NCBI GenBank assembly: GCA_949128115.1
Contig: OX421965.1
Coordinates: 28,391,681 to 28,455,680, forward strand
DNA: 64,000 nucleotides
DNA from: Anaspis maculata
Taxonomy: Eukaryota; Arthropoda; Insecta; Coleoptera; Scraptiidae
Direction of reading: 5' to 3'
How positions within the stretch are numbered: the first letter of the stretch is position 1; each line of letters begins with the position of its first letter. The position numbers were made by a program, and so were the translations under genes. This document shows, one piece after another, positions 11,407 through 22,193 of this stretch. Under the pieces are notes generated by a model. It worked only from the letters and a program-made list of their open reading frames with translations, was not told the origin of the DNA and searched no databases.

Positions 11407-11562
11407 TGGTCTTTTGAAGATCCCTACCCTGTGTTGTTGAAACACACAGGGGTTCGGCAAAGTTTCCGGTTTAGTGCAAAAAGCATTCACCGGCGTCGGT
11501 GTAAAGGTTATATTAGGCTTCGTTGCAGAAACAGGCCGACGGCGATGTTAAATGAACAAAAA
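11407..11562 (+). mobile_element. SINE body fragment, same family as 5028-5362
   Basis: It matches the 3' 145 bp of the tRNA-Asp SINE at 5218-5362 with moderate divergence. Shared blocks include AAGATCCCTACC, GGTTCGG, AAAAGCATTCACC and GCGTCGGTG. It ends in GAACAAAAAAAT. The tRNA head is absent, so this is a 5'-truncated copy. Confidence 0.7.
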
Positions 11563-11900
11563 AATGTGGGCGCACTTAGGTAGGCTACGCTCTATTCGCA
11601 TTGTCGCTCTGAACTCAACTCTACACTCTGCCTGCTTCATTGCCATGCCGCTCTTTATATGGCCACGTCTCTATTCCACAATAGAGAAATTTCAGACATT
11701 TTCTGGAAAAGCCTGAGGGTGCTCGTCGCTTCAGTAATTGATACAACGTTTAAAAGTCTGTTCTCGATGCACGGCTCCTCCGCCAAATGAGCAGTTGTGT
11801 CTTTTTCGGGTATCGTAATCTCCAGCGAGTTTCGGAAGATTGCCTTCCTCTGAGGTTTGTTTACCCCGAGCAAGCAGCCAAACCAAGCACTTCGTTATGG

Positions 11901-11999
11901 GTACCGTGCAAGTCGGTCCAGATCAACAACTTCCATCTTGGCTCTAGGAGCTCTTTGGACTCGATACACGACGTCCTTGAAACTCTTGACCACGGTGTA
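11901..11999 (-). pseudogene. gypsy-type integrase C-terminus relic
   Basis: On the minus strand this encodes YTVVKSFKDVVYRVQ followed by RAPRAKMEVVDLDRLARY. That is the pattern of the Ty3/gypsy integrase C-terminal segment (fxVvkrlsdvvYrvq ... kvvHvDrLkpy). The sequence is degenerate beyond it. More degraded minus-strand sequence up to 12300 may belong to the same element. The reverse transcriptase relic at 13994-14352, in the same orientation, is probably the upstream part of the same provirus. Confidence 0.65.
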
Positions 12000-12719
12000 G
12001 AACCTCCCGCGCATCTCTGTCAGCGACTTGTAACTTAAACACTTTTTCCAGTAGTGCCATCGTGCAATACTGCATCATCACTCGGTTCTTGGGAAGCTCT
12101 AGCTGCGAAACTGCCTGCTCTCATCCGGGCTTTCCCATACTCATTCGATAGTCCGTTCTTCATTCTGACCGAGTTTCATTGCGCCCAGAGTTTTTGGCTG
12201 TGGATGAACTGGTGAAAGTGGTCGACGGTTTTGTGGTTTGGATAACACATCGCTGTATAGTCAGTCTTTCACTACCCGTTCCTCTTTCTGACAGTATCGC
12301 TCGAATTACCTACAGTGTTAAAAACTGTCCTCGGTTTCTGTGATGAAGTATCCCTCCCACTCAGCTAGCATGTCATGTTTCATGAATAAAATGATCTCAA
12401 TCATGTCACAAAATAACATCACAATGAACGTTACTTCCACATCTATGTGATGTTCATCCGCGATGTTATACGATGTAATGTCTGAGAGATAATTCGAAAT
12501 GAACTTGAATTGAACATCACACATGAGACATCTACGGGACGTAACATTGTTACTTCTTTCAACTGATCGAAGTGTAACATCTCACTGACGTCAATGAGAC
12601 GTAGTCACTGAGAGATTTTCAAATTTCGCGGGCTGTCATCGTTAAGCTCTGTGTATCGGAAAATATTTAATAAATAGTTTTGCCCCCTATTCCATGTGTG
12701 TGAAGCCATAACAGTCTTT

Positions 12720-13130
12720 ATGTCTTCATGTTCAGATTGAGGCCCTGCGGGCCCCCTTATGCCTTCATGTGTCGTTTGGAACCATTTTTGTGTCTTCTTG
12801 TGCTTGTGGCTTTCGGAACTAGTGTGTCCCGTTTGTGTCTCCTTGTGTTCTTTGAAAGCCTACTGGGCCTTCTTGCATTTTGTTGTGGCTTTCGCACCTC
12901 TGGTGAACCCTTGTGTCTGCTCTTGTGTTATTCGGAACCCCAAAATGGGCCCCTTTTTGTCTTATTGTGCTTTCGAATACTTTGATGACTCCCATTCATG
13001 TCTTATTATAACGTCCGGGGCCCCAACGGAGCCCCTTGTGTCTTGCTGTAACGTTTCGAGCCCCAGCGAGGCTCTTTGCGCACGGTGTATCGTTTGGAGT
13101 CCTAATGAAGTATCCCGAGAAATATCCCTG
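12720..13130 (+). repeat. degenerate GC-rich minisatellite (about 45-50 bp unit), copy 1
   Basis: Imperfect units run roughly: TTTCGGAACC, a short G/C block such as GAGGCCCC, then TTGTGTCTTNTTGTG. There are about eight units. The open frames across it (12728-12985 and 12759-13151) are by-products of the repeat. A second array of the same type is at 57640-57925. Confidence 0.7.
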
Positions 13131-13185
13131 AACATCAAGCGCGCTGTTTAAATATACTGTATTAGACAAGTTCGTAGCTTAGACT

Positions 13186-13252
13186 AATCGGCAGCAGTGT
13201 CTCCAACTATCACCTGTGGGGATCCAGGTTCGAATCCTCCGGAGTACGCCAA
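13186..13252 (+). mobile_element. tRNA-like sequence, possible SINE fragment
   Basis: It has an A-box-like TAGCTTAGACTAATCGG and a B box GGTTCGAATCC correctly spaced downstream, but no good acceptor or anticodon stem. It sits inside the element at 12356-13625. It is most likely a decayed tRNA-derived retroposon head. Confidence 0.35.
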
Positions 13253-13648
13253 TAGATGAACAACTTTTCTTAGGAAAAAAACGTGCTGTATAGATTGTAA
13301 AATTTAGTAAAAATAGGTGCGGAACCTCCTATGATATAAAACTATGTTGGAAAGTGGTGAAACATTAATTTTTATTTAAAAATACACATCCAAAATGCGA
13401 CGATATATGTACGTCAAAAAGTAATATCTACGAGATGCGGAATAGCGATGTAGATAGTATGTTACATTTAGACATCTTTGAGATATCTCATTCATGTTCT
13501 AATTACCCGGACATAAGAGGTAACAGAGATGTCCACGTAACATCGCATAGACTTTTTTTGTCAACATCGCAGTTGTGACTTGAATATCTAAGTGATGTCA
13601 CAGAGATATTTTCTTGCTGAGTGGGCTGTGGCCGAGAACATGCCAAAT

Positions 13649-13993
13649 AATAGGGTGATTGCATGAAATTCGTTCACCTGATCACCGGCAGGCAGCGCAC
13701 GGACCAAGTTATGTTTTGAAGTTTGTTAGGGAATTGCATTGGGGCCATAGACAAGGATCGGAGCACATAACAGGTGTGAGGCATTGTTAGAATGATTAGA
13801 AAACATGATCTCGATCTCCGAGTCGATCTCATAAACGCCGAACAAACCAGTATGTGAACAAAACACGTGAAAATGACACTATTTAGTAAGGTTAGGTCGG
13901 TTGACGTTGACTCCGCATGGACGAAACTTGACAGATGACAATGACACTATTGACATTTTGCCATAAACTCCCTCTACATGCAATCACCCTATT
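13649..13993. mobile_element. 345-bp MITE
   Basis: The ends read AATAGGGTGATTGCATG and its exact reverse complement (17 bp). The interior is non-coding. Its right end abuts the gypsy reverse transcriptase relic, interrupting it. No clear target duplication was found. Confidence 0.75.
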
Positions 13994-14352
13994 CCTTGAA
14001 CCACAAAAACGTAGTTTTGTCCTCGGTCAGTTTGTGCAACGACTTGGTGATGTAAGCGAACTTCTCCACAAATCGTCTCTAGCAATCTGAGACAAACTAA
14101 GTTCTCCACGTGAAGCCCCGGAGGACATATTTTATCAAGCGGTCGAACGTTCCGGTGCAATGCAGAGCCCAAAAGGCATCAGAGTGAATTGGTACAATCC
14201 ACTTCCGGCAGAGAATGCCGTCTTTGTCCTCGGGATGTAGTGCAACGTGCCACAAGCCACTCTCCAAATCAAGCTTTAAAAACAAGTTCGATCCTCCAGT
14301 ATCTTTGTTGGTGACATCGTTCAGTTTTCTCGGTAGTCGGCATTTTCCAGCA
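13994..14352 (-). pseudogene. Ty3/gypsy reverse transcriptase relic
   Basis: The minus strand from about 14350 reads pieces of a gypsy reverse transcriptase. A degraded DYRxLNDVTNKD stretch comes first. FLKLDLESGLWHVALHPEDK follows, corresponding to motif A (the LDLxSGYWQV type). Next is a damaged region (SDAFWALHCTGTFDRLI, which should be MPFGLCNAPATF), then LRGFTWRT. After a deletion that removes the YLDD active site, KSLHKLTEDKTTFLWFKE appears in another frame, matching the connection before RNase H. Several substitutions, a frameshift and a deletion make it dead. The MITE at 13649-13993 is inserted directly after it. Confidence 0.8.
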
Positions 14353-14375
14353 TGGCATGGATTGATAGTCTATTC

Positions 14376-14527
14376 TAGTGATGCCGTCGAGACGAGACAT
14401 GTCTCGGTCTCGTCTTGTTTCGAATTTTCGAGACGAGACTAACTTCCTGTCTTCCTGTCTCTTTTCGAATTTTCGAGACGAGACTAACTTCCTGTCTCGT
14501 CTTGTCTCGTCTCGGCGAGACGAGACC
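14376..14527. mobile_element. hAT-like transposon end with GAGACGAGAC repeats
   Basis: It starts TAGTGATGCCGTCGAGACGA, a hAT-style terminus (TAGNGNTGNNC). About 140 bp of nested, partly palindromic GAGACGAGAC / GTCTCGTCTC motifs and a duplicated 35-bp block (TTTTCGAGACGAGACTAACT) follow. The opposite terminus was not found nearby, so this may be a truncated or solo end. It is similar in plan to 18541-18703 and 53910-54025. Confidence 0.5.
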
Positions 14528-14937
14528 ATGTAAGAGTACTCGAGAATACTTTCCTTCGCGCGGTTCTCGAACTCTAAATTGAATATTTAATTGAAGTTAT
14601 TCGTTGAATCACGCTCAATTTTTTGATGAACGAATGGCACTTAGTCAATAGGAGCGCGACTTGAAATTCAACTAAATAGATGATACTTACAATGAAATTA
14701 TTCAAATTTGACGTCTAGGAACCAGGGTTATCTATCCCAGGATGGCTTTTAACTTTAACATGAAGATAAACGTCATAGCAACAACAATAAGGGAACAACA
14801 AAAATGCACTTATCTTCAGGTGGAATCACCCAGGTAATTATATTGATTCAAGAAAAAAAATTCATCCCAAGGTGGAATATTGGCCCTTCGTAGAGCAGTA
14901 TGTTTGAAAGGATTACTGATATACAGGTGTCCAGAGT

Positions 14938-15060
14938 ATATAATAATAATAATAATTATAATAATAATAATAAAACGCCTTTATTTACAATTGCATAGCA
15001 GCGGAGTTTAGCTAGCGCTATTCTTCCACTCAACTGCTATACAACGACCAAAATACAGTG
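14938..15060 (-). mobile_element. LINE 3' tail with (ATT)n
   Basis: Read on the minus strand, a short conserved-looking 3' UTR ends in AAATAAAGGCGTTTT followed by an (ATT)n/(ATA)n microsatellite of about 45 bp. This is the usual end of CR1/Jockey-type retrotransposons. No coding sequence is attached, so it is a severely 5'-truncated copy. Confidence 0.5.
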
Positions 15061-15218
15061 TCTGGGAGAGTATTGACAGGTGAGTATTGAGTATCAGGAC
15101 TCGCGCTCCAGAGTTGAAGGCACTTTTCGAAAAAATGCTTCATATGTGTCAGAAAAATTATTTAAAAAGAATCGGGATTCTATTTTGGGAGTTCCGTAGG
15201 ATTTTGCGACCTATTTTT

Positions 15219-15438
15219 TTTTTAACTGGGTGTTCATGGGCGCATCGAGTACTAGCTTATTAGCGCCCTTGCGGTGACTTCCTCTGTTTCACCTTTTTTC
15301 CCTTGACGTGACCGCTCGGTTAGTACACGCCAAAGTACTTGAGTGCGCATAGAAAAAGCCACCTGCCCCAGCGGGATTTGAACTCCAGACCTCTGGGTTT
15401 GAGGCCAGAGACGGAGCCCACCGAGGTACCGCCGGGAT
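15219..15438 (-). mobile_element. tRNA-derived SINE with 14-bp target duplication
   Basis: The 14-mer TGCGACCTATTTTT flanks it on both sides (15205-15218 and 15439-15452). On the minus strand it begins with a tRNA-like head (15365-15438) with a B box GGAGTTCAAATCCC and an anticodon stem CTCTGG / CCAGAG. The body is about 140 bp and ends in an A run (the T run at 15212-15223 on the plus strand). The perfect duplication indicates a fairly recent insertion by LINE machinery. It is a different family from the SINE at 5028. Confidence 0.88.
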
Positions 15439-15548
15439 GCGACCTATTTTTATTATCTGATGAGATTTCAGTAAACTTTTAAAAACAGACTAAACAAAAA
15501 AAAAAGAATTGAAATTTTTAAGTGTGTCTTGAGTTTTCAGACACTATA

Positions 15549-15970
15549 CAGGGTGAGTCATGAAGTAAAAAAAAAAACAAAAGATTTTTTAAAATAATTG
15601 AAAAATCTCCAGACAGACAGACGTCCGAGCAGACGTGCCCAATGCGATGTAAGACATGAAATAAAATGATTCGTTTTCATAGAATTTTTCACGAGCGATT
15701 TTTATGGAAACTGTTTTTCCAGGATTTTTGATTCCTCCTTGTAAGATGAATCCGTCGGTATCAATTTTTTCCACACGATCACAATTCTTTCCCTTCCTAT
15801 TAGTGATGAGTCAGTAAAGTAATGAGAAGGGGTAAAGTCCCACCCCTCGACCTCCATATTATCAGAAATTATTATATAATTTTTTTAAAACCTTTCCCTG
15901 GCACATCTGAAGCATTTCGCATATCTTTAAACTGCCTCTGACTCTGGGGCGCGGGTTCTTGGATACCCTG
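15549..15970. mobile_element. TA-flanked MITE with CAGGGT ends
   Basis: It starts CAGGGTGAGTCATGAAGTAA and ends ACCCTG, with TA at 15547-15548 and 15971-15972. The terminal repeat is short. A second GAGTCAGTAAAGTAA block occurs at about 15806. It is non-coding. Confidence 0.55.
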
Positions 15971-16254
15971 TATTATTTTCGTTATCAAGATTAAGGAAAT
16001 ATTGTAAATTTCAAATTAATAGTCTCTTCGGGAAAGTGTTTGGCTTAATTATAAATTCAAATCTCAAAATTCCAATTTTAAGGCCTCGTTGAGTTTTCTC
16101 TTGAATAGTTTTTTCGCAGAAAATTGGAAAAGCAAATTGAATGCTTCCACTTCCACTTGTTGAGGGCGCCACAACCGCATAAAGGCAAATTCGACATTTC
16201 TGACGTCGTTGACGCGTTAGTTTCGAATTTGGATAGCCTCTGTTAGGCAACCAG

Positions 16255-16308
16255 GGCTGTGATTGGCTGCACAGCGATCGCACGGTGATCGCTCTTCTCT
16301 AGAAATGA
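16255..16308. repeat. MITE end related to 33376-33647
   Basis: The stretch CGATCGCACGGTGATCGCTC followed by AGAAATGAGGCCCC closely matches the right end of the MITE at 33376-33647. The matching left terminus was not found, so this is probably a partial copy. Confidence 0.45.
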
Positions 16309-16368
16309 GGCCCCTTGACGTTTTCAAGTTTGACGTACACTGATGTCATTGTCAGTTACCAATAATCA

Positions 16369-16918
16369 TACTATATGCCGATCACGTTTTAAATTCAGTA
16401 GAAATTAAAAAGCGGTTGGCCATGTTCCCTAGAGTGTAACGGACGCTGACAGACCAAGTTAGGTACGTGAAAACGGGCTTTTTGTGGCGAAGTCCAGTGA
16501 GGTTAGGAAATTTTGACATGAAATGCCAATTATGGCGTCTCCTTGCATTATATTCCGCTACAGTGTTGTCTTGGCTGTTATGACTGTTATCTTGTCAGAA
16601 TGGCAAGTACCTAAGTGACAGAGTGCCGAGCCGTTTACGCCCAACCTGAATTACAGCTGAAGAGCTCCATACTGCAGATTGCGAGGTGAAAAGACACTGG
16701 AAGGACATATGGGACACTGAAGCTGCAGTCAAAAACAGAGCATACATACAATTTGCAACAGCGCTGTACTCGATTGACAGTACGAATTTAAGGTCGTCTG
16801 GGGAAAAACTGATCCAACATTACAAATTTGAACATCCCCAAATATCGCAGAATTGCCAACTTGGCGTGCAAAAATTACCGTTCTAGTGCTGAATTTAAAA
16901 GCTGATCGGCATATAGTA
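16369..16918. mobile_element. 550-bp MITE with TACTATATGCCGATC ends
   Basis: The left end TACTATATGCCGATCACG and the following TTTTAAATTCAG are repeated inverted at 16890-16918 (about 30 bp of terminal repeat). The interior has a short ORF without recognisable motifs. Confidence 0.65.
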
Positions 16919-16924
16919 CTCAAA

Positions 16925-18540
16925 CTCTCGTGTGCTTCCGTCGTTAGGGCAACGGGCAACTGCATCAAAGTAGGCGCCATCATACGGCAGTGACGACCTC
17001 ACGTCGAGTTTTGAGATTGCAAAGTCCCATTGTTCGACATGAAATTTCCAAAGTGTTGGTGATTTTCAAAACGATTCAATTTTCCACCGCCACCTGGAAA
17101 ATTGTTAGTAGACGTATTTCTGCAATGGTGTCTTATAAAATGACAAGATACGATATTATTACCGTAGGTTGATGCCTGAGTGAATATGAATCAACTACTA
17201 TTCGGTTGAGAAAATATTCAGAAAATCTTGCAGAGCGAAAGGAAATAGAAATTCAGCTTATCACAGTCCATCGGTTCAAATCGAGTGAATAAACAAGCCA
17301 AGCTAAACAAGCCAAGCCAAAAACAGTACCGGGTTGCCACATGAACGTCGAGGAACAGTCAACGTGTGCCAATCAACAATACTTGCTGTTTGGTGTTCGA
17401 AACATTGCTGCTGCATGGAGAAATGTGAATAATCGATTTACCAAAGGTCGTGGTGCAGACTGGTCCAATATTTTTGTCGAAAATATACCGATTGTTTGAA
17501 AACCTGTGTCAAGTTCCCGCTTGTGTCAACCTGACGCGAGCAAGAAGACTCACTTTGCTCAAGTTGTAAAAAGAACACCAACTCAATCGTTATTTTGCCT
17601 TATTAGTACACTGAAATAATCCATTCTATTCTATTCTATTCTAAATAATCTCTGACTGCAGCATGTTGTCAGAATCATTTTGCTTTTATTAGCGAGAAAC
17701 GCTTTGTTTCGTAGCTATGCTAATTCCCTAATCTGGAAGTAGACTTCTAATTTATTATAAGTTGCCATTTGGAAAGGCGCAGCTATTTTTTGGAGAAGTA
17801 GTAATGAAGATGTTGGAGCAGTCCTTGAAAATACATCACTTAGGCAAAACTTTCGCATGAAAACCGGAAAAAAACAGGAGAGACATACAGAGTCCAAGGT
17901 AATTTGAATATATAATCTCAAGACATGGACAGAATTCGTCACGGAATCTCTCTTTCAACGCTTTCCGGTTCTCTGATGCAAAATTGATAAATTTATAGTG
18001 AACTCCCACCATAAACAGAAAATCAAATTGTCTTTAGCTGATATATAAAATTCACAATATACAGGAAGATGATGCATTGTGTTTTGTTTTTCCGTGATTT
18101 CAATTCATAACTAGTAAATATTGATGGACCGATGTAGACTGCCTGTCAGACAAAACCTGACAACAGCGGTCAATCCATAATGACACGATGGCCTAGTGTC
18201 TAGTGCGTAAGCGCAGAACAGATTTATTACAGTCTTCCAATTGAAACTCCCAAATTTCCAGATTTTTTAAAAAAAAAGTAGGTGCACCTACTTAGGTCGA
18301 GACTTTGGTTTCAACAAATGAAAGAAAAGTTTCATTAGAACCCATTGCAATCATTTTCATTTCAAATAAATATAGTTTTAGATAGTATTTTGTCATACCT
18401 TTTACCTTTAATTATGTTATTTTAAATTATCAATGAACTCTGTAAGAAATCTCCAAGCAAATAACACATTCAGTGGACAATAATTAAAACCGTCAACAGA
18501 GAGGATACTCGTTTATCTGATTTTTTCCTTTTTGTTCCCA
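16925..18540. other. no gene recognised
   Basis: AT-rich sequence with only short ORFs. It contains a (TTCTA)n microsatellite at about 17617-17642. Nothing else could be assigned. Confidence 0.4.
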
Positions 18541-18703
18541 TAGAGTCTAATCAAGACTCTTGATCTTGAGAGCCCCTACTCTTGTCTTCTCTAGACATTT
18601 CAAGACAAGAGTTTCTAGAGGTCTTGTCTAGGTCTTAACGTTTTTTCAAGACAAGAGTCTAGAAAATCTAACTCGAGGTCTAACTCTATAGACGGCAACA
18701 CTA
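18541..18703. mobile_element. hAT-like transposon end with CAAGACAAGAG repeats
   Basis: It ends CGGCAACACTA on the plus strand (TAGTGTTGCCG on the minus strand), a hAT-style terminus. The 150 bp before it are filled with imperfect direct and inverted copies of CAAGACAAGAGTCTAGA. No left terminus was recognised. The organisation equals that of 14376-14527 with a different motif. Confidence 0.5.
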
Positions 18704-18959
18704 AATTGGACGCTACTTGCTACTTAGTACTTACTACAGTTCCGAGGATTCCTCTTCCATACTTTTGGGATAGCAATTCATCTCTCAAAATCATTATCGT
18801 ACGTCGGTCGTAGGGCCGTGATTCGAATTCAAAAATGGACAAGTCGACTAGGGGGTTCCATTTTTTCGTCCGCTAAAAAAATATTTACATTGAAGTTTTC
18901 AAAGATTTCAAATGGAAAAGTAATTTTGAAATTAAAGGGAATTCAGTCACCCAACAGTT

Positions 18960-19440
18960 TTGGGCAACCAACGGCCAGCGAGGCGGATATGCACCCCAGT
19001 TGCAATAAACGCCGCCTCCTGCCTGCCCGGCCGCCAGACGCCGGCGTCTGGAGGATTATCAGAGCGACGCTCGGCGTCAGTAACCGGCATCCGTTGTCCG
19101 TGGATGCATGCAAGCGTCCCGACGCCGCGCGTAGCTCACCCGACCCGCCCGCCGCGTAAACTCGCTGAGCCAGCTTCCCGCGTCCCATCCGAAAACTTCG
19201 TTCACTTTTCTCCGCCACCAGGTAATTTTTCGTCGAGAAAATTGCAAGATTCCCTTAATAACTCGATCCACGCCAAAAAAATTGGATGAAACACGGAAGT
19301 TTTGCGCCCTTTTACCGATGCGTTGCTGTGAAAAACTTTTCCATTAAAGCTCAACCCTAAGCGCTTAAATTTTAATTAGACCGGCCGGCAAAGAGCCACT
19401 GAAAGTCAACTTTGGCGCGCGCGGTGGCTGGTTCCATCAG
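18960..19440. other. GC-rich, CpG-dense island
   Basis: Within an AT-rich region, about 18960-19200 is strongly GC- and CpG-rich (for example GGCCGCCAGACGCCGGCGTC), with further GC patches to 19440. Overlapping ORFs exist on both strands but none has a recognisable domain. It could be the promoter or 5' exon of an unseen gene or a piece of transposon. The stretch from 19440 to 20400 holds no recognised gene. Confidence 0.35.
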
Positions 19441-20406
19441 GTTTTCCAGCAGCCCAGCTTTCCGATGCTGACCACTAACTGTGAACTAGGAAAGTAGAAA
19501 TAATTACGTTCCGTTGTTTCGGATAGATTAACCTGTCCTTCGCAGCCATAGCCTGCACCCGACCAGAGGAGCTTTTCTTCTCGGTGGAGAAGATTAAAAT
19601 AGCACCGCAAGGTTTTAATTGAAACGACGAGAAGAGGAAGTTGACATTGTTGATAAACATTTTGTTCGATAAATCTTTCATCAGTGGCGGAGATCGAATC
19701 GGGACAGCGCGAGTAATTAAAAATAGAGGACTCTTGTACTTTCGCGACTGAGAAGTGCTCGAGAAACCTTCCCTCTGGATAGAATACGGAGAAAGTCACG
19801 GGCCATCGCCGCAAGACGCGGCAAAAAAGTCAAGGTAAGATTTTTCGAGATTTCCTCTTCGGATGGAGGCGGAATATTATATGTGAGTAAATAATCCTTT
19901 GATGTTTCCTTTCCTTGATCTGCGTTAGTGCTCACGGATTTCACTGGGGAAAATGTACATGTTTTGCCCATAGCATGCATCTTCAGGTTCAGGACTCTCC
20001 CTCTGAGAGTTTCCGTAATAATAAAAAGTTTTTCCATAATATCAGAAACCCACGACCGTCGACCGACGACGACGTTGAAAACAGTTTACGATTGGCGAAC
20101 GAACACTACGATAATTGAATGTACTTACCCCAAAGATTTAGCTCCAGCACACAAGGCGATTAAAATCGATCGACGTATAATACCGAGCACAAAACAAACA
20201 TGAGAAAAACATGGTACGCCTCTGTCCCCTGATCTCATTAATTAGGTACACCTCTGTACATACATTGTACCTACACTCTACGCTATATTTACCACGTGAT
20301 GCTGTCTTCGATTCATTTCATATATAATTATTGCATGTTGTGGGAGAAATTTTTGAGTGAAGCACTTCTGCGGTAAGCCAATCTGATCAGAAAAGTTAGG
20401 AATGTA

Positions 20407-21085
20407 GTGTATACCACTTCTGATGTCATTAGAACACGTCCGAGGTTAGGTTGCCGTCAAGAACACTCAAAACGGCTTGTGACATGGTCTAGAGGTGTCA
20501 ACGCGGATAGAAAATTCAACTGGTTCTTGCAAATTATCAATATGATCAACTCATCTAACGGAAATGTAAACTGGGAAAAAATCCGAAGTTTGGATGACGG
20601 AATCATATTTAGAGCTATCACGTCGAGAGTGGAAATGCATACTTACAACGAGGACTGGAACAGAATATTGCGATCGATGAATAACACACAATATAAACAT
20701 TAAAATGACATGAAAACCCAATACACACTGAATAAGACAAAATATCCCCTTGTATCTGAAGAGATTCCTGATTCCTGACCCAACTAAGAACTTCCTACCA
20801 CTCAAAATTATACGTTTACATGAAAGGAATTTCTTACTCTATCATCATGCAGGAGATATGCACCGTGTGCAATATGGGCGCGTTATGAAACCCTGAACCA
20901 TCTTGTTTTTAAATGCCCGATATACAGGGGAATTTAGAAGGGACATCACTGGATATTTCGAAGGGACACCGAACCGTGACCTCTTTGATATTCTTTCCAC
21001 CGTGGATGCGAGTCTCATAAGAGTTATGTATAGAATCATCGCTCAGTGCTTACGACTCCGTGCCCTCGTCCTGTCAGAAGGATGA
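20407..21085 (+). pseudogene. LINE 3' ORF relic with zinc knuckle
   Basis: This is the decayed C-terminal part of a LINE polyprotein. It contains NEDWNRILRSMNNTQYKH, then the zinc-binding motif ICTVCNMGRYETLNHLVFKC (C-X2-C-X9-H-X4-C), then PIYRGI, split between frames, and finally the RVMYRIIAQCLRLRALVLSEG end. The same order occurs in the better preserved copy at 28459-29937 (DWDRVLL, CTVCNMHRPESVEHVVFDC, LIASSMKLRAFARNE), so both belong to one family. Several stops and frameshifts lie between 20700 and 20930. A 3' UTR to about 21365 is likely (ATAAACGACC). Confidence 0.7.
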
Positions 21086-21419
21086 GAGAAAAATGGTACC
21101 CGGTGGCTTTGACTGGTTCTCAGTACCCGCGGCTCTGATTTCCGCGAAATTTAAGTTTTGATTTGGGAAGCATCGTTTGGTTTAGTAGCTACTTTCATAA
21201 TCATTATTGTTATTACTATTTTTTTTTATGTTGTTGGGTTTAGTGCTCGGTTTAGTGCTTTTTGTCACGCTTTCTGCTGTTATCTACCACTCAGTTATTT
21301 ACACCGACGAAGTACTAGAGGACGCTTGAAAAATCTGGCTATCTGACCGTACCAAGTTTTGAATAAACGACCTTCACATTGAAAACCTTGTAATCTTTAG
21401 TTAATAATAGTTATAATGA

Positions 21420-22190
21420 TTTTTTATTATTTTTTAAAACGATGATCCTCTCATTCTGTTTTTCTTGTAACACTACTTTTGGGCAAGAGTTATCTCAGAT
21501 AACCTACCTCAGACCTTAGATTGTCGACCTTATATGTACGATATACAGGGTGATAATACTGACAATCCGGGGTACAAAAATGACCTGACTCAACCAAGGT
21601 CCTGTTTTGAGGGAACAAGTCGCAGAATTTTTCAGTTACATTTTATAAATAGGCCAGGCGGTAGGTCATTCTGGATAGAAAAATTCCGACCAAAGCTTTT
21701 AAGGTGCTTAACTCTTCGTTAGGTCAGTAGGTATCTACCACTGAGTTTCCGCCCAAAAACGAGTTGTGCTGATTCACCCACATCTGCGCAAAAGGTTAAG
21801 GATGTCTTGAAGGTGCAAAAAGACCTGTTAAACCACTTACTTACTTTTTCGTTATATCAACCTCAAAACAAACTTACATCTCTTACGGAAACATTGGAGG
21901 CATTTTTCATCATCTCTGTGTCAGTCTTACTGTTGAAAAAAAAATCCTTGCGCAGGTCAGATAAATCACATTTGATTGTTTTTCAAAACCATCGGGCAAC
22001 ATGTACCTATTTTGGTTGTTTTCCAATAACTTGTATCCATTGAGCCCATTTATGGCGTTACAATTTCGGTAACAGCATTTTTAAAGATGTTGTTGAATAA
22101 ATAAAATTTCATCTTGATTCAATGTGTTTTTTGCTTTTTTTAAGTGTTCAAAATGGTTGTGAATAAAATAATAACAACATACCCATGGCG
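21420..22190. other. no gene; MITE-like fragment
   Basis: A TATACAGGGTG motif at 21542 looks like the end of a CAGGGTG-type MITE, but no matching partner end was found. The remainder is AT-rich. The 19-mer AATGGTTGTGAATAAAATA at 22152 recurs at 59797. Confidence 0.35.
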
Positions 22191-22193
22191 CCA

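Larger units (their letters stand above)
12356..13625. mobile_element. DNA element with CCCACTCAGC ends and subterminal GATGT repeats
   Basis: The left end CCCACTCAGCTAGCATG matches the reverse complement of the right end (TTGCTGAGTGGG). The outer 270 bp on the left (12360-12620) and 200 bp on the right (13430-13620) are packed with short variants of ACATC / GATGTNAC in both orientations, which look like repeated protein-binding sites. The middle contains a GC-rich minisatellite (12720-13130) and a tRNA-like stretch. No transposase is visible. No clear target duplication was found and the superfamily is unknown. It lies between the two gypsy fragments. Confidence 0.6.

Noticed and set aside
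12728..13151. 130-residue cysteine-rich frame that looks membrane-like
   Set aside because: It coincides with the GC-rich minisatellite; the apparent cysteines and leucines come from the repeated TTGTGTCTT motif.
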